Shown in pieces: positions 7,552-14,655 of a stretch of 31,519 nucleotides of DNA. The DNA lies in the IMG/VR virus record IMGVR_UViG_3300044821_000159, positions 1 to 31,519 of that record. The stretch is one strand, 5' to 3'. The notes beneath the pieces are model-generated. The model did no database searches, was not told the DNA's origin, and worked only from the letters and a program-made list of their open reading frames with translations. The first letter of the stretch is position 1, and each line of letters begins with the position of its first letter. The translations under genes were made by a program, and so were the position numbers. This stretch comes from a virus.

Positions 7552-7916
7552 CGCCCCGCCGCGCGCGCTTGGCGACTTGGCTCATCACCCGGCGCTTTCG
7601 TGGTCAGCCCCCGGGCCGCCGTGCCGTGAAGCTCCTCGAGCCCAACGGCGACAGCATGGTGTGGGCGTTCGACGGCGACTCGATCGAGGTGTTCTACCGT
7701 GACGTGCGGCGCGACGCCGTGATCGTGCGCACGGCCGTCACCCCGGCCAACGCTGTGCGGCTGGCCAAGTTCATCCTGGCGTGGTGGGCGCGCGGGCTGT
7801 GGTGGGGGCTCAAGCTCCGGCTGTGGATGTGGGCGGTGCGCGTGCGCCGCGAGAATTCCGCGCCCGAACCGGTGCGCAGGGTGGAGCAGGTTCGCTTCCC
7901 CGTGAAAACGGCGTAG
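7548..7916 (+). CDS. Trp-rich basic hypothetical protein
   Basis: 122 aa, ATG overlapping the previous stop. The N-terminus is strongly basic. A beta-rich middle (residues 25-65) is followed by an amphipathic stretch rich in Trp, Leu and Arg (FILAWWARGLWWGLKLRLW, about 77-95). The stretch is too interrupted by Arg/Lys for a simple transmembrane helix but could lie on a membrane surface. It ends 5 bases before the minor head gene. A membrane-active role is possible but unproven. Confidence 0.55.
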   Translation: MTPRRARLATWLITRRFRGQPPGRRAVKLLEPNGDSMVWAFDGDSIEVFYRDVRRDAVIVRTAVTPANAVRLAKFILAWWARGLWWGLKLRLWMWAVRVRRENSAPEPVRRVEQVRFPVKTA

Positions 7917-7921
7917 CCCGC

Positions 7922-8908
7922 GTGGCCCGCCCCGCAAAGCCCAGCCCGCGCGAGTACTCGCGCATCGCGCGCCTGCACGCCGCCACGGTCGACCGGGTGA
8001 CCATCCGCGGCAGCGCCGTGCGGCTGAAGGCCCTGTACGAGCAGGCGCTCGACGAGCTGGCGCGCGACTCGCGGCGGTACTTTACCCGAGCACAGTGGAC
8101 GGAGAGCTTCACGGCGCACCAGCACCGCATCGTCCTGGCCCAGCTGCGCGCCGGGGTGCGGCAACTGAGCATCCGCATGGGGCAGGACGTGACCGCCCAC
8201 GCCCGCGATGCGGCGGCCGAGGGCGTGGCCACCACGCTGGCCAACATCCGCCGCCTGGAGGCGCACTACGGCGGCACCACGCCTGTGCTGAGCGTGGAGG
8301 AGGCCGCGCAGTTCGCCGGGGCGGGCGTGCCGGGGCGCGCCACGTCGCTCCTGCGCGACGCCACGGGCCACGGGCTGCTGCCCGACCGTGTGCAGACGTC
8401 CATGGCGCGGTACGGGGCGCACCTGGTGGGGGCGTTCGAGCAGGAGCTGGCCCTGTCCATGCTGCGGCAGGAGACCCTGGGCGACACGATCACCCGCATC
8501 CAGACGCGCGGCGGACTCGAGTGGTGGCAGGCTGAGCGCATCGCGCGCACCGAAACGGCCTGGGCCCTGAATCAGGGCAGTGCTGATGCCGTGGCCTACG
8601 CCGCCAGCGACGAGATGCCCGACATGCTGCTCCGCTGGAACGAACACGTGGACGACGTGACCGGCGCCCCGTACGACAACCGCGTCGCACCGGACTCGAT
8701 GGCGATGCACGGGCAGGCCGTGCGCCCGGGGGAGCAGTTCGTCATGCCGATCGACGAGCGCGTCGCTGCGGTAAGGTGGGGGATGAAGTACAGCTTCCCC
8801 CCGAACCGACCTATGGATCGCGCGGTCGTAGGGGCGTGGCGTCCCCATTGGGGTATTTCTGCGTGGAAATGGGAAGGAGGAACGCGTGTACCTGTTATGG
8901 GCGAATGA
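7922..8908 (+). CDS. Minor head protein, Mu gpF / SPP1 gp7-like head morphogenesis protein
   Basis: 328 aa from the GTG at 7922. The N-terminal two thirds are helical. The conserved C-terminal signature of the family is present: AERIARTETAWALNQGSADA (about residues 203-222), RWNEHVDD, MHGQAVRPGE, and a terminal PPNRPMDRA...WRPHW block. In related phages this protein enters the head with the portal during assembly and can travel with the DNA. The cysteine pair often seen in the central DERTCxxC motif is missing here. Its distance from the portal, with a 4 kb accessory cassette between, is unusual, since the two are normally adjacent. Confidence 0.85.
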   Translation: MARPAKPSPREYSRIARLHAATVDRVTIRGSAVRLKALYEQALDELARDSRRYFTRAQWTESFTAHQHRIVLAQLRAGVRQLSIRMGQDVTAHARDAAAEGVATTLANIRRLEAHYGGTTPVLSVEEAAQFAGAGVPGRATSLLRDATGHGLLPDRVQTSMARYGAHLVGAFEQELALSMLRQETLGDTITRIQTRGGLEWWQAERIARTETAWALNQGSADAVAYAASDEMPDMLLRWNEHVDDVTGAPYDNRVAPDSMAMHGQAVRPGEQFVMPIDERVAAVRWGMKYSFPPNRPMDRAVVGAWRPHWGISAWKWEGGTRVPVMGE

Positions 8909-8923
8909 TGCCATCATTTGGGC

Positions 8924-9436
8924 ATGGTACACAACCCAGGGCTTGCCGTTCTCACGAACCTCTACATCACCAAGCGCCTGAGCACACGGCAGTGCGCCGT
9001 GGTGCTGGGCGTTGCCAGTCAGCGCACGGTGAGCCGGTGGCTGGGCGAAGTTGGCATCTCCACACGGTCGATCTCCGAGGCGAAACAGGGGCAGAAGCCT
9101 GCGCCACACACCGTCGAAGCGTCCGTCCGCGCACGCCGAAAGCAGGTGCTAGAAGGGCGCCCTATGGTTGGGTACAAGATGCGCGGTGACGGATACATCG
9201 CCATCGCAGTTCCAGAGCATCCTTTCGCCACGAAAGATGGCTACGTGCTGGAACACCGCCTGGTGATGGAGAAGCACCTCGGGCGGTACCTGCTCCCACA
9301 CGAGGATGTGCACCACGAAGACGAGAATCGGCAGAACAACGCGTTGGAGAACCTGAAGCTGCTCACGCACGCCGACCACCTGCGCCAGCACTACCACGAG
9401 CGCGGCGTCGACCCGACTACGGGGCGTTTCAGGTAG
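8924..9436 (+). CDS. HNH endonuclease with N-terminal helix-turn-helix (homing type)
   Basis: 170 aa from the ATG at 8924; a TTG two codons earlier (8918) is possible. Residues about 19-42 form an HTH-like segment (STRQCAVVLG then SQRTVSRWLG). The C-terminal half carries an HNH_3-type core: EHRLVMEKHLGRYL, VHHEDENRQNN, LENLKLLTHADH, where the His pair and Asn residues form the metal-binding catalytic site. Such genes are typical free-standing homing endonucleases that insert beside conserved phage genes. It follows the minor head gene by 15 bases and overlaps convergently with the next minus-strand gene by 8 bases. Confidence 0.82.
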   Translation: MVHNPGLAVLTNLYITKRLSTRQCAVVLGVASQRTVSRWLGEVGISTRSISEAKQGQKPAPHTVEASVRARRKQVLEGRPMVGYKMRGDGYIAIAVPEHPFATKDGYVLEHRLVMEKHLGRYLLPHEDVHHEDENRQNNALENLKLLTHADHLRQHYHERGVDPTTGRFR

Positions 9437-9737
9437 CGGGCACGGCGGTCCACTGCCAGTGCGACGCGTAGAAGCGTCGCGTGTCCTCGTCGGGCTTCTT
9501 GCCGTACGTCAGCCCGAGCATGGCCCGCTGCGTGAGCGTCGGAGCCCACGCGCCGCGCACCAGGACGCCCTCGCGCTCGGCGGCCTTCAGTGCGTCGTCG
9601 GCGTCCGACGGCCCGGTGTAGTACCGCCCGGCCGATGCGACGATCATGGCGTCGATCAGGTCGGCCCCGTGCACTGCCGCCGGGTACGCCGCGCGTGCGC
9701 GCTCCAGGAACTCGGCCCAGCCCGCGCGCGGGGTCAC
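9429..9737 (-). CDS. Small hypothetical protein, last gene of minus-strand operon
   Basis: 102 aa, GTG start overlapping the stop of the upstream minus-strand gene (GTGA). Mostly helical, with an alpha pattern over ADLIDAMIVASAGRYY and an acidic segment, ending in an aromatic tail (ASHWQWTAVPAT). No family recognised. Its opposite orientation to the late genes and coupling to three other minus-strand genes mark it as part of an accessory operon. Confidence 0.55.
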   Translation of the reverse strand: MTPRAGWAEFLERARAAYPAAVHGADLIDAMIVASAGRYYTGPSDADDALKAAEREGVLVRGAWAPTLTQRAMLGLTYGKKPDEDTRRFYASHWQWTAVPAT

Positions 9738-10018
9738 TTCAGCGCCTCCAGCTGCGCGTCGAGCTCCTGCGTGGATCCAGAACCTTTGCGCCCCTTGTCC
9801 GCGGCTTCCACCGCCTCCACGAACACGCGTTTTTCCTCGCGAGACAACACCGCATGCGCCTGCTTGTACGCGGCGCGGTCCTTCATCGACATCGTCCGCA
9901 CGAATGACTCCCGCAAGGCGAGCACATTCGCGATGCGGGGATCGCTCGCGCTCGCCGGCTTCGGCGGGGTGATCGCGGGGACCGGGATGCTAATCGAATC
10001 GCGACGGGGGGCAGTCAT
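9734..10018 (-). CDS. Small charged helical hypothetical protein
   Basis: 94 aa from the ATG at 10018, chosen because AAGGAGAC lies just upstream. The frame is open further upstream, but that part overlaps the lipoprotein gene and is not needed. The N-terminus is Pro-rich; residues about 35-80 form charged helices (SFVRTMSMKDRAAYKQAHAV, REEKRVFVEAVEAA). It is separated by 11 bases from the lipoprotein stop and overlaps the next gene. Function unknown. Confidence 0.6.
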   Translation of the reverse strand: MTAPRRDSISIPVPAITPPKPASASDPRIANVLALRESFVRTMSMKDRAAYKQAHAVLSREEKRVFVEAVEAADKGRKGSGSTQELDAQLEALK

Positions 10019-10029
10019 CGGTGTCTCCT

Positions 10030-10575
10030 TCAATTCGACGGGTAGCAAGCGAGGTGCGGGGTACCGGCCGAATCGCGTACCGGCGTGCACGCCGTGGTCG
10101 GCGGACAGTCGGCGGCCGTCGTCGTGCACGGCGCAAGGCACGCCCAGCCCGGCTGCCGCGGCAGGCTGGAGCACACGTCCTCCGAGGGGCACGTACCCGC
10201 CACCGGATCGGACGTGCTCGGTTGGCACCGCGCGTAGCACAGGCCGGCGGCACCGCCCGACGCCGCGCCACACTGGAGACCAGGGCAGCACCCGCTCTGG
10301 GGCGCATCCCCGTCAGACGATGTGCACGCCCCGCCCGCACCGCTGCACACGGGGCCCGTGTCCGCCGGGGGTTGGCCGGCGTCGGCCGTACCCGTGTCCG
10401 CGGGGGGCTGGGCCATGTCGACCGCGGGCTGCGCGTCGGGCGTTGCGCCCGCCCCGGCGTCGCCCAGGTCCGCCAGCACGTGGTCGGGGGCCGGTGCCCC
10501 GGCGTCGTCATCGGCGGGGCCGGGGGCGCCGCACGCCGCGAGAAGAACCACTGCGAGAATTCCGAGCTTGTTCAT
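10030..10575 (-). CDS. Predicted lipoprotein, cysteine-rich (moron candidate)
   Basis: 181 aa from the ATG at 10575, which has GGAG six bases upstream; a second ATG four codons earlier is less well placed. The N-terminus is a textbook type II signal: MNKLGILAVVLLAAC with lipobox LAAC, cleavage before C15 and lipid attachment there. After it comes a flexible Asp/Pro/Ala-rich linker with a near repeat (QPPADTG twice), then a domain with about 14 cysteines, including a Cys-Cys pair, likely disulfide-bonded. It should reside in the cell envelope. Phage lipoproteins of this kind can act in superinfection exclusion or host surface change; here that role is inference. The style resembles Myxococcota lipoproteins. 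Confidence 0.75.
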   Translation of the reverse strand: MNKLGILAVVLLAACGAPGPADDDAGAPAPDHVLADLGDAGAGATPDAQPAVDMAQPPADTGTADAGQPPADTGPVCSGAGGACTSSDGDAPQSGCCPGLQCGAASGGAAGLCYARCQPSTSDPVAGTCPSEDVCSSLPRQPGWACLAPCTTTAADCPPTTACTPVRDSAGTPHLACYPSN

Positions 10576-10656
10576 CGTCGTCTCCATGTTGTGCAGCGTG
10601 CCCCGTGCGCGGTGTCCCGACCACCCGTTAGGATGGGCAGGCACTGCGCGCGATGG

Positions 10657-11277
10657 CTACTCCGCGTTGTTGGCCGCCAGTGCGAGCGCCACGGCTTCGT
10701 CGCGGAGGTCGCGCAGGTACTTCGCCAGCCCGTCCACGCCGTCGATTCCGTTGCTCTTGGCGGACGCCAGTTCCTGTGTCTCGATCAGGTCGAGCATTGC
10801 GTCCGTGGTGGTCGCGTCGATCAGCAGTGCCGTGCGCTGACGAGCCGTGTTGCCCAGCGCGGCGTACCAGTCCGCAGCTTGCCACACCTGCATGGCGTCC
10901 CCGTCGTCGGCCAGCGCGCCGCACGTGGCTTCGATCTCCTCCAGGGCGTTGTCGGCGTCCGTGGTGAAGCGGGCAACGTGATTGTGCCCATCCCAGTGCG
11001 GGGCATACCCGGCGCACACGCGTGCGGCCAGCGGGGCAAGCTCGCGGAGCAGCTTGTTTGCCGCGTTGATCTTGAGCACCGGGATCGCCCAGCGTTGCGT
11101 GTGCCCGTGCCACACGCTCATTGGCACTGCGTTCCCAATCTCGCCGCTCGTCTCCGCGGTCAGTTCGCCCACCGCACAGTCGAGTTCCACGTACACCGGC
11201 TGCTCCGAAGTCTGCACCGGGTAGCGGTGGTAGAGGCTGCTGGTGACGGGCTTGATCGTGATCGCGGTGCTTTCCAT
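10657..11277 (-). CDS. Conserved-looking hypothetical protein, first gene of minus-strand operon
   Basis: 206 aa, ATG at 11277 with GAGGAGC upstream. An N-terminal beta-rich half contains QPVYVELDCAVGELTAETSG and GNAVPMSVWHGHTQRWAIP. A middle part has YAPHWDGHNHVARF, and the C-terminal half is helical and acidic. The Trp/His/Gly blocks look like a conserved core, and I have a vague recollection of similar sequences in other high-GC phages and plasmids, without known function. A promoter is visible upstream (11328-11355). It begins the four-gene minus-strand operon. Confidence 0.65.
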   Translation of the reverse strand: MESTAITIKPVTSSLYHRYPVQTSEQPVYVELDCAVGELTAETSGEIGNAVPMSVWHGHTQRWAIPVLKINAANKLLRELAPLAARVCAGYAPHWDGHNHVARFTTDADNALEEIEATCGALADDGDAMQVWQAADWYAALGNTARQRTALLIDATTTDAMLDLIETQELASAKSNGIDGVDGLAKYLRDLRDEAVALALAANNAE

Positions 11278-11298
11278 GGTCTCGTGCTCCTCGTTGTG

Positions 11299-11316
11299 CC
11301 CGGCTTCAGCACCGGG
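11299..11316 (-). other. Hairpin in the 5' leader of the minus-strand operon
   Basis: CCCGG and CCGGG five-base arms separated by an eight-base loop lie between the predicted transcription start and the ribosome binding site of the gene starting at 11277. It could shield or stabilise the leader; no further regulatory logic is visible. Confidence 0.4.
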
Positions 11317-11327
11317 TTACAGGGACT

Positions 11328-11355
11328 ACTATAGCCAACCCTCGGAACTATGCAA
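11328..11355 (-). promoter_or_regulatory. Sigma70-like promoter for the minus-strand operon
   Basis: Read on the minus strand, TTGCAT (11355-11350) and TATAGT (11333-11328) are separated by 16 bases. A run of seven A (11375-11369) sits about 15 bases upstream of the -35 box, where an UP element would lie. In such GC-rich DNA this AT-rich arrangement stands out. The predicted start, around 11321, gives a leader of about 45 bases to the ATG at 11277. Confidence 0.65.
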
Positions 11356-11465
11356 GGCCCCCTGTACGTTTTTTTGTTCGGGGTGTCGATTCAGCGAAAA
11401 CGCTGGCGTCGGGGACGGATGCGTGCCACCTGCTGGATGGTACCCCGACCAAGGAGCCCCCGCGC

Positions 11466-12080
11466 ATGGACCCGAAGAAGCTCGCAGCACTCGCACAGCA
11501 GCAAGGTGGCGGGCCCATGCCCGGCAAGGGTGGGGGCAAGCCTCCTGGTGGCAAGGGTGGCGGGCCGCAGCCGCCGAAGGGCGGCAAGGGGCCGGGGGGC
11601 AACCCGCACCAGGAGACGCACCCCGGCATGCCCGAGGACGAGGAGACCACGGCCGACGAGGGTGCCGAACTGCCCGAGGAGCTGAAGCCGTTCGCCCCGG
11701 CCGTGAAGCTGCTCGAGCGCGACGCCGAGGACGTGGAAGAGCAGTGCGAGGGCATCGACGAGGCCCTGCTGAGCGACGCCGCGGGCGAGCCCGACGACGA
11801 GCAGAAGGCCGAACTCGAGGACAGCCTGGGCGCGCTGAGCGACGACCTCGTGGGCGCCATGAAGGGCTGCATGAAGAGCATCAGCCAGGAGGACGCGATG
11901 GGCATCGCGACGCACCTGGAGGACGAGGGTTTCATCAGCGACGCGGAGCAGGTGGGCGCGTACCTGTTCCACCTGGGGCAGGTGCTGGCCGCCGCGCCGG
12001 AACACGGCGACGAGGAACACGGCGACGACGGTGGCGGGGACGGTGGGGAAGACGACGAGGACGACTACGGGGACGAGTAG
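11466..12080 (+). CDS. Low-complexity bipolar protein (basic Gly/Lys/Pro N-terminus, acidic C-terminus)
   Basis: 204 aa, ATG with AAGGAG upstream. Residues about 14-50 are a Gly/Lys/Pro-rich basic segment (PGKGGGKPPGGKGGG). Residues about 55-170 are acidic and helical, with two cysteines, and the tail is almost all Asp/Glu/Gly. The two halves carry opposite charge. The gene abuts the convergent minus-strand gene stop to stop with no spacer. Possible roles are a capsid-assembly or internal head protein, but no family is recognised. Confidence 0.6.
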   Translation: MDPKKLAALAQQQGGGPMPGKGGGKPPGGKGGGPQPPKGGKGPGGNPHQETHPGMPEDEETTADEGAELPEELKPFAPAVKLLERDAEDVEEQCEGIDEALLSDAAGEPDDEQKAELEDSLGALSDDLVGAMKGCMKSISQEDAMGIATHLEDEGFISDAEQVGAYLFHLGQVLAAAPEHGDEEHGDDGGGDGGEDDEDDYGDE

Positions 12081-12656
12081 TCACTCGCGGTTCCTTTCGT
12101 AGTCCACCCCCACCAGATTCGACGCGTGCTCCACCATGGGTGCGCTCACCAACTCCAGCGCGCGTGTGATCCTCTGCTCCGCACGGCAGTACACCGTGTG
12201 GCGCTGCTGCACGGCGCGTTCGGGGTTGTCGGCCCACGTCTTGGGGCTGGGGAACCGCACCGTCTCGAGCGCATCTACCCCGTACAGCGCCTCCAGCATC
12301 GCGAAGTGCAGCGGGGCGCGCCGCAGCACTGGGTGTGCACGCAGCAGCAGCGCATTCGCCGCGTCCATGCGCGCTTCGCGCGGGCGACCGTTGCGCGCCT
12401 GCGGTGGCACGTACGTGGGGGGCATGGGCTCGCCGATCACCACGTGCTGGGTCGGGTTGATCTCACCGAACCGACGTAGCCAGTCGGCCCCGGTCTGTTC
12501 GAGCTTGCGCTGCGTGGCCATGATCGACTGCCGTTCGGCAGCCCACGCAATGATCGCGATGTCGAGCATGGGGTGTGCGTTGAGCGTGAGCGTGAGCGAC
12601 TCGATCGCCGCCGTGACGCTGATCGGTCCCGCCGACGGCGTGTGGTGTGTGCGCAT
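12081..12656 (-). CDS. Hypothetical helical protein, minus strand
   Basis: 191 aa from the ATG at 12656; 14 more codons are open upstream, but that start would overlap the -10-like box. The protein looks all-helical, with blocks such as MLDIAIIAWAAERQSIMATQ, DWLRRFGEINPTQHVV and ERAVQQRHTVYCRAEQRITR. Spacing of aromatic and basic residues in the C-terminal third could suit nucleic acid binding, but no HTH is clear. It is transcribed against the late genes and may be a regulator or another accessory gene. Confidence 0.55.
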   Translation of the reverse strand: MRTHHTPSAGPISVTAAIESLTLTLNAHPMLDIAIIAWAAERQSIMATQRKLEQTGADWLRRFGEINPTQHVVIGEPMPPTYVPPQARNGRPREARMDAANALLLRAHPVLRRAPLHFAMLEALYGVDALETVRFPSPKTWADNPERAVQQRHTVYCRAEQRITRALELVSAPMVEHASNLVGVDYERNRE

Positions 12657-12665
12657 ACCCGGCAC

Positions 12666-12671
12666 TTTATA
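12666..12671 (-). promoter_or_regulatory. Possible -10 box (TATAAA) for the minus-strand gene
   Basis: TATAAA on the minus strand ends 9 bases before the ATG at 12656. No convincing -35 is visible at 16-18 bases. If it is used, transcription would start within a few bases of the ATG, giving a nearly leaderless message. Confidence 0.3.
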
Positions 12672-12715
12672 TGACGCGACGTATGTGCGCCATCGCACGC
12701 AAGCTACTCACCACG

Positions 12716-12940
12716 ATGGCCGGTAGCCGACAAGCGCCCGTGGCAGTGATCGCACCCGAACTCCCGGTCGACGGGGTGTCCGAGGTGGAATCCGATCGCC
12801 CCGGCAACGCGAAGTTCGGCTACGGGCCGCACCTGCTCGGGCCCAGCGGCATCGCCGCGGGCAACCTGGGCATGATCGGCAAGCCCGCGATCGACAACGG
12901 CGGACCGACGCCGTTCGCGGGTCTGAAAGGACGGCGGTAG
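12716..12940 (+). CDS. Small hypothetical protein with C-terminal PTPFAGLK
   Basis: 74 aa from the ATG at 12716; earlier in-frame ATGs exist at 12671 and 12683, but none has a clear ribosome binding site. Gly/Pro-rich with little predicted secondary structure. The end, PTPFAGLKGRR, resembles the ends of the genes at 13170 (PSPFGALK) and 13375 (PKPFNLGGG). It precedes the next gene by 2 bases. Confidence 0.5.
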   Translation: MAGSRQAPVAVIAPELPVDGVSEVESDRPGNAKFGYGPHLLGPSGIAAGNLGMIGKPAIDNGGPTPFAGLKGRR

Positions 12941-12942
12941 CG

Positions 12943-13173
12943 ATGGCTTTCAAGGGACAGCAGCTTCCGCATCGGACGATCCGCGGCCTGGCCATGGAGA
13001 AGGGCACCACGCCCGCCGGGTTCGAGGGCATGGCCTACCCAGAGGGCAAGGATGCCGGCGGGCCGGCGGCCATCACCAAGGGGTGGAGCGACGCCGCGGC
13101 CGTGCTCGGCACGCCCGCCGGTGCTGTGGTCTCCTCGGGCAAGCAGTTCACCGTGACGGGAGGCAAGCGATGA
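12943..13173 (+). CDS. Small hypothetical protein
   Basis: 76 aa, ATG with AAGGACGG upstream. Basic N-terminus, Gly/Ala-rich middle, and a short beta-like C-terminus (AVVSSGKQFTVTGGKR). Its stop overlaps the next ATG (ATGA). It belongs to a run of four very small proteins before the decoration-like genes; a minor capsid or capsid-accessory role is possible but not shown. Confidence 0.55.
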   Translation: MAFKGQQLPHRTIRGLAMEKGTTPAGFEGMAYPEGKDAGGPAAITKGWSDAAAVLGTPAGAVVSSGKQFTVTGGKR

Positions 13174-13340
13174 CCGCACCGAACGACGAGATGGCCGCGA
13201 AGATCGGCGTCGACAAGCTCACCTCGCACCAGGCGTACGCCGCGAAGCACGGCTCGTACGAAGACAAGATGCCGGTGGACAACACGAAGGTTCCCGCGCT
13301 GCCGAATGCGAATCCGTCGCCGTTCGGGGCGCTGAAGTAG
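13170..13340 (+). CDS. Small hypothetical protein, PND/PxPF family copy 1
   Basis: 56 aa, ATG overlapping the previous stop. It aligns over its length with the next gene: an N-terminal P-N-D-[DE], a K-[IV]-G block, a Tyr then G-x-Y in the middle, and a Leu-Pro plus P-x-P-F ending. The pair looks like a tandem duplication. Function unknown. Confidence 0.6.
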   Translation: MTAPNDEMAAKIGVDKLTSHQAYAAKHGSYEDKMPVDNTKVPALPNANPSPFGALK

Positions 13341-13374
13341 TCCGCGCACTGCGCGCGTGACGGAGACTAGTCCC

Positions 13375-13569
13375 ATGCCCAGCCCGAACGACGATTCCGC
13401 CGGCAAGGTCGGCATCGAGCAAGCGATCAAGACGCCGCGCGAGTTGTACGACAACACGCACGGCCGCTACACGGACCCGATTCCGGCGATCCCCGTCGAG
13501 AAGCGGCTGCCCGTGTTGCCCATGGTCATCGACCCGAAGCCGTTCAATCTCGGCGGCGGCACGCAGTAA
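13375..13569 (+). CDS. Small hypothetical protein, PND/PxPF family copy 2
   Basis: 64 aa from the ATG at 13375, placed after ACGGAGACTAG; a GTG at 13357 would add six residues. It starts MPSPNDD and ends with KPFNLGGG, matching the pattern of copy 1 just upstream. Four bases separate it from the next gene. It may be a small virion or assembly protein; no family is recognised. Confidence 0.6.
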   Translation: MPSPNDDSAGKVGIEQAIKTPRELYDNTHGRYTDPIPAIPVEKRLPVLPMVIDPKPFNLGGGTQ

Positions 13570-13573
13570 CCCG

Positions 13574-13963
13574 ATGTCCGACGTGTTCACGCTGACGGGA
13601 GTGCTCCAGACGCAGCCGGCCATCGCCAGCGCGTCGGGACTCCCGTCCGTGATCGCGCAGCTGGCCGTGAGCATGGTGCTCCAGACGCGCACCGCGCCCG
13701 GCGAGTACGACCTGACCACAGACAGCCCCGTGAACGTGTCGTTCGGGGCGCTCACCGGAGCGAACCTCGTGTTCGTCCAGGTGAACGGCGGGGGCCACGT
13801 GCGCGTGCGCGCCACGTCGTCGGACGGCACGTTGGCAGCGTGGCCGGTTGACAACTGCCTGCTCAGCATCTGCTCGCTGGTGCCCATCACGGCACTGGAC
13901 ATCACCCGCGACCCGGGTGTCGAAACGCTCGTCGATGTGATTCTCGGCCAAGTGCCGAGCTGA
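13574..13963 (+). CDS. Beta-rich hypothetical virion protein
   Basis: 129 aa, ATG four bases after the previous stop. Alternating hydrophobic and polar strands and scarce charge suggest a beta-sandwich (YDLTTDSPVNVSFGALTGANLVFVQVNG). Its position shortly before scaffold and capsid genes fits a head decoration or accessory protein. No named family is recognised. Confidence 0.6.
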   Translation: MSDVFTLTGVLQTQPAIASASGLPSVIAQLAVSMVLQTRTAPGEYDLTTDSPVNVSFGALTGANLVFVQVNGGGHVRVRATSSDGTLAAWPVDNCLLSICSLVPITALDITRDPGVETLVDVILGQVPS

Positions 13964-13994
13964 CCCAGAAGTCCGCCACGCAGGAGAGACCACC

Positions 13995-14489
13995 GTGACC
14001 GTCACCTTTCTCGACACGCTTCAGAACGAGCTGAACAACGGCAACCCGACCTCGGTTGCCAACATCATCAAGCTGATGCAGCTCGGCACGATGCTCAGCC
14101 CGATCAAGGTCACCTCGGGCACGATCACGGCCACGGCCGCGCCGGTCATCACGTCGGCGGCGTTCTACGCCGGTGCCACGGTGACGGGCGTACCCGCCGC
14201 CAACGAGGAACCGGCCGAGGCGACCCTGCCCGCCATCCTCGTGGTGCGCACCCTGCGTGTGACGGCCTCCGGCACGGCGGCGTCGGTCGGCTCGTACATC
14301 GTCAGCGACGCGGGCGGCACGCCCACGCTGCCCACGGGCGGCGCCAGTGCGGGTGTGGGCATCGCCACGCTGTCGGACGACGGCACGACGATCACCTTCC
14401 CGAACACGGTGACGGCGTTCGTGCTCGAGTACGTGGCGCGCAGCGCCACCGACCTCCAGACGGCGTTCGCCCCGGCGAACGGCCAGTAG
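13995..14489 (+). CDS. Hypothetical structural protein, decoration-like
   Basis: 164 aa, GTG with AGGAGAG upstream. An N-terminal helix (TFLDTLQNELNNG, KLMQLGTML) is followed by a Thr/Ala/Val-rich beta domain with many short repeats of Gly-Thr and Ala-Thr. This composition and its location before scaffold and capsid are typical of abundant phage virion proteins. The function is inferred. It is followed by a strong hairpin (14500-14522). Confidence 0.6.
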   Translation: MTVTFLDTLQNELNNGNPTSVANIIKLMQLGTMLSPIKVTSGTITATAAPVITSAAFYAGATVTGVPAANEEPAEATLPAILVVRTLRVTASGTAASVGSYIVSDAGGTPTLPTGGASAGVGIATLSDDGTTITFPNTVTAFVLEYVARSATDLQTAFAPANGQ

Positions 14490-14499
14490 CCTTCGAGTA

Positions 14500-14522
14500 C
14501 ACCGGCGGATGGTCCGCCGGTG
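14500..14522 (+). terminator. Terminator-like perfect hairpin
   Basis: CACCGGCGGA and TCCGCCGGTG form a perfect 10-base stem with a three-base loop, 11 bases after the stop of the preceding gene. No T-run follows, so it may be an mRNA-stabilising or rho-assisted end, not a classical intrinsic terminator. The 133 bases between it and the scaffold gene hold no gene I can see. Confidence 0.5.
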
Positions 14523-14655
14523 CCGTGTCCGTAACCTTCATCCGAACGACGCATCCTGACTCCAGATCGGCCCGACAGTTCTTCGCCATCACTCACGTGA
14601 CGACGACGGTCAACAGTCGGTTCAGATACGGAAGACAGGGCAGGAAAGAGGCAAG

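Noticed and set aside
8968-9060. Separate HTH regulator
   Set aside because: The HTH-like segment is the N-terminal domain of the HNH nuclease in the same frame without a break.
10021-11334. Long plus-strand open frame of 437 codons, Arg-rich
   Set aside because: It lies over the minus-strand lipoprotein and its upstream neighbour, which have a signal peptide, ribosome binding sites and a promoter. The plus frame is Arg/Gly/Ala low-complexity typical of antisense reading in GC-rich DNA.
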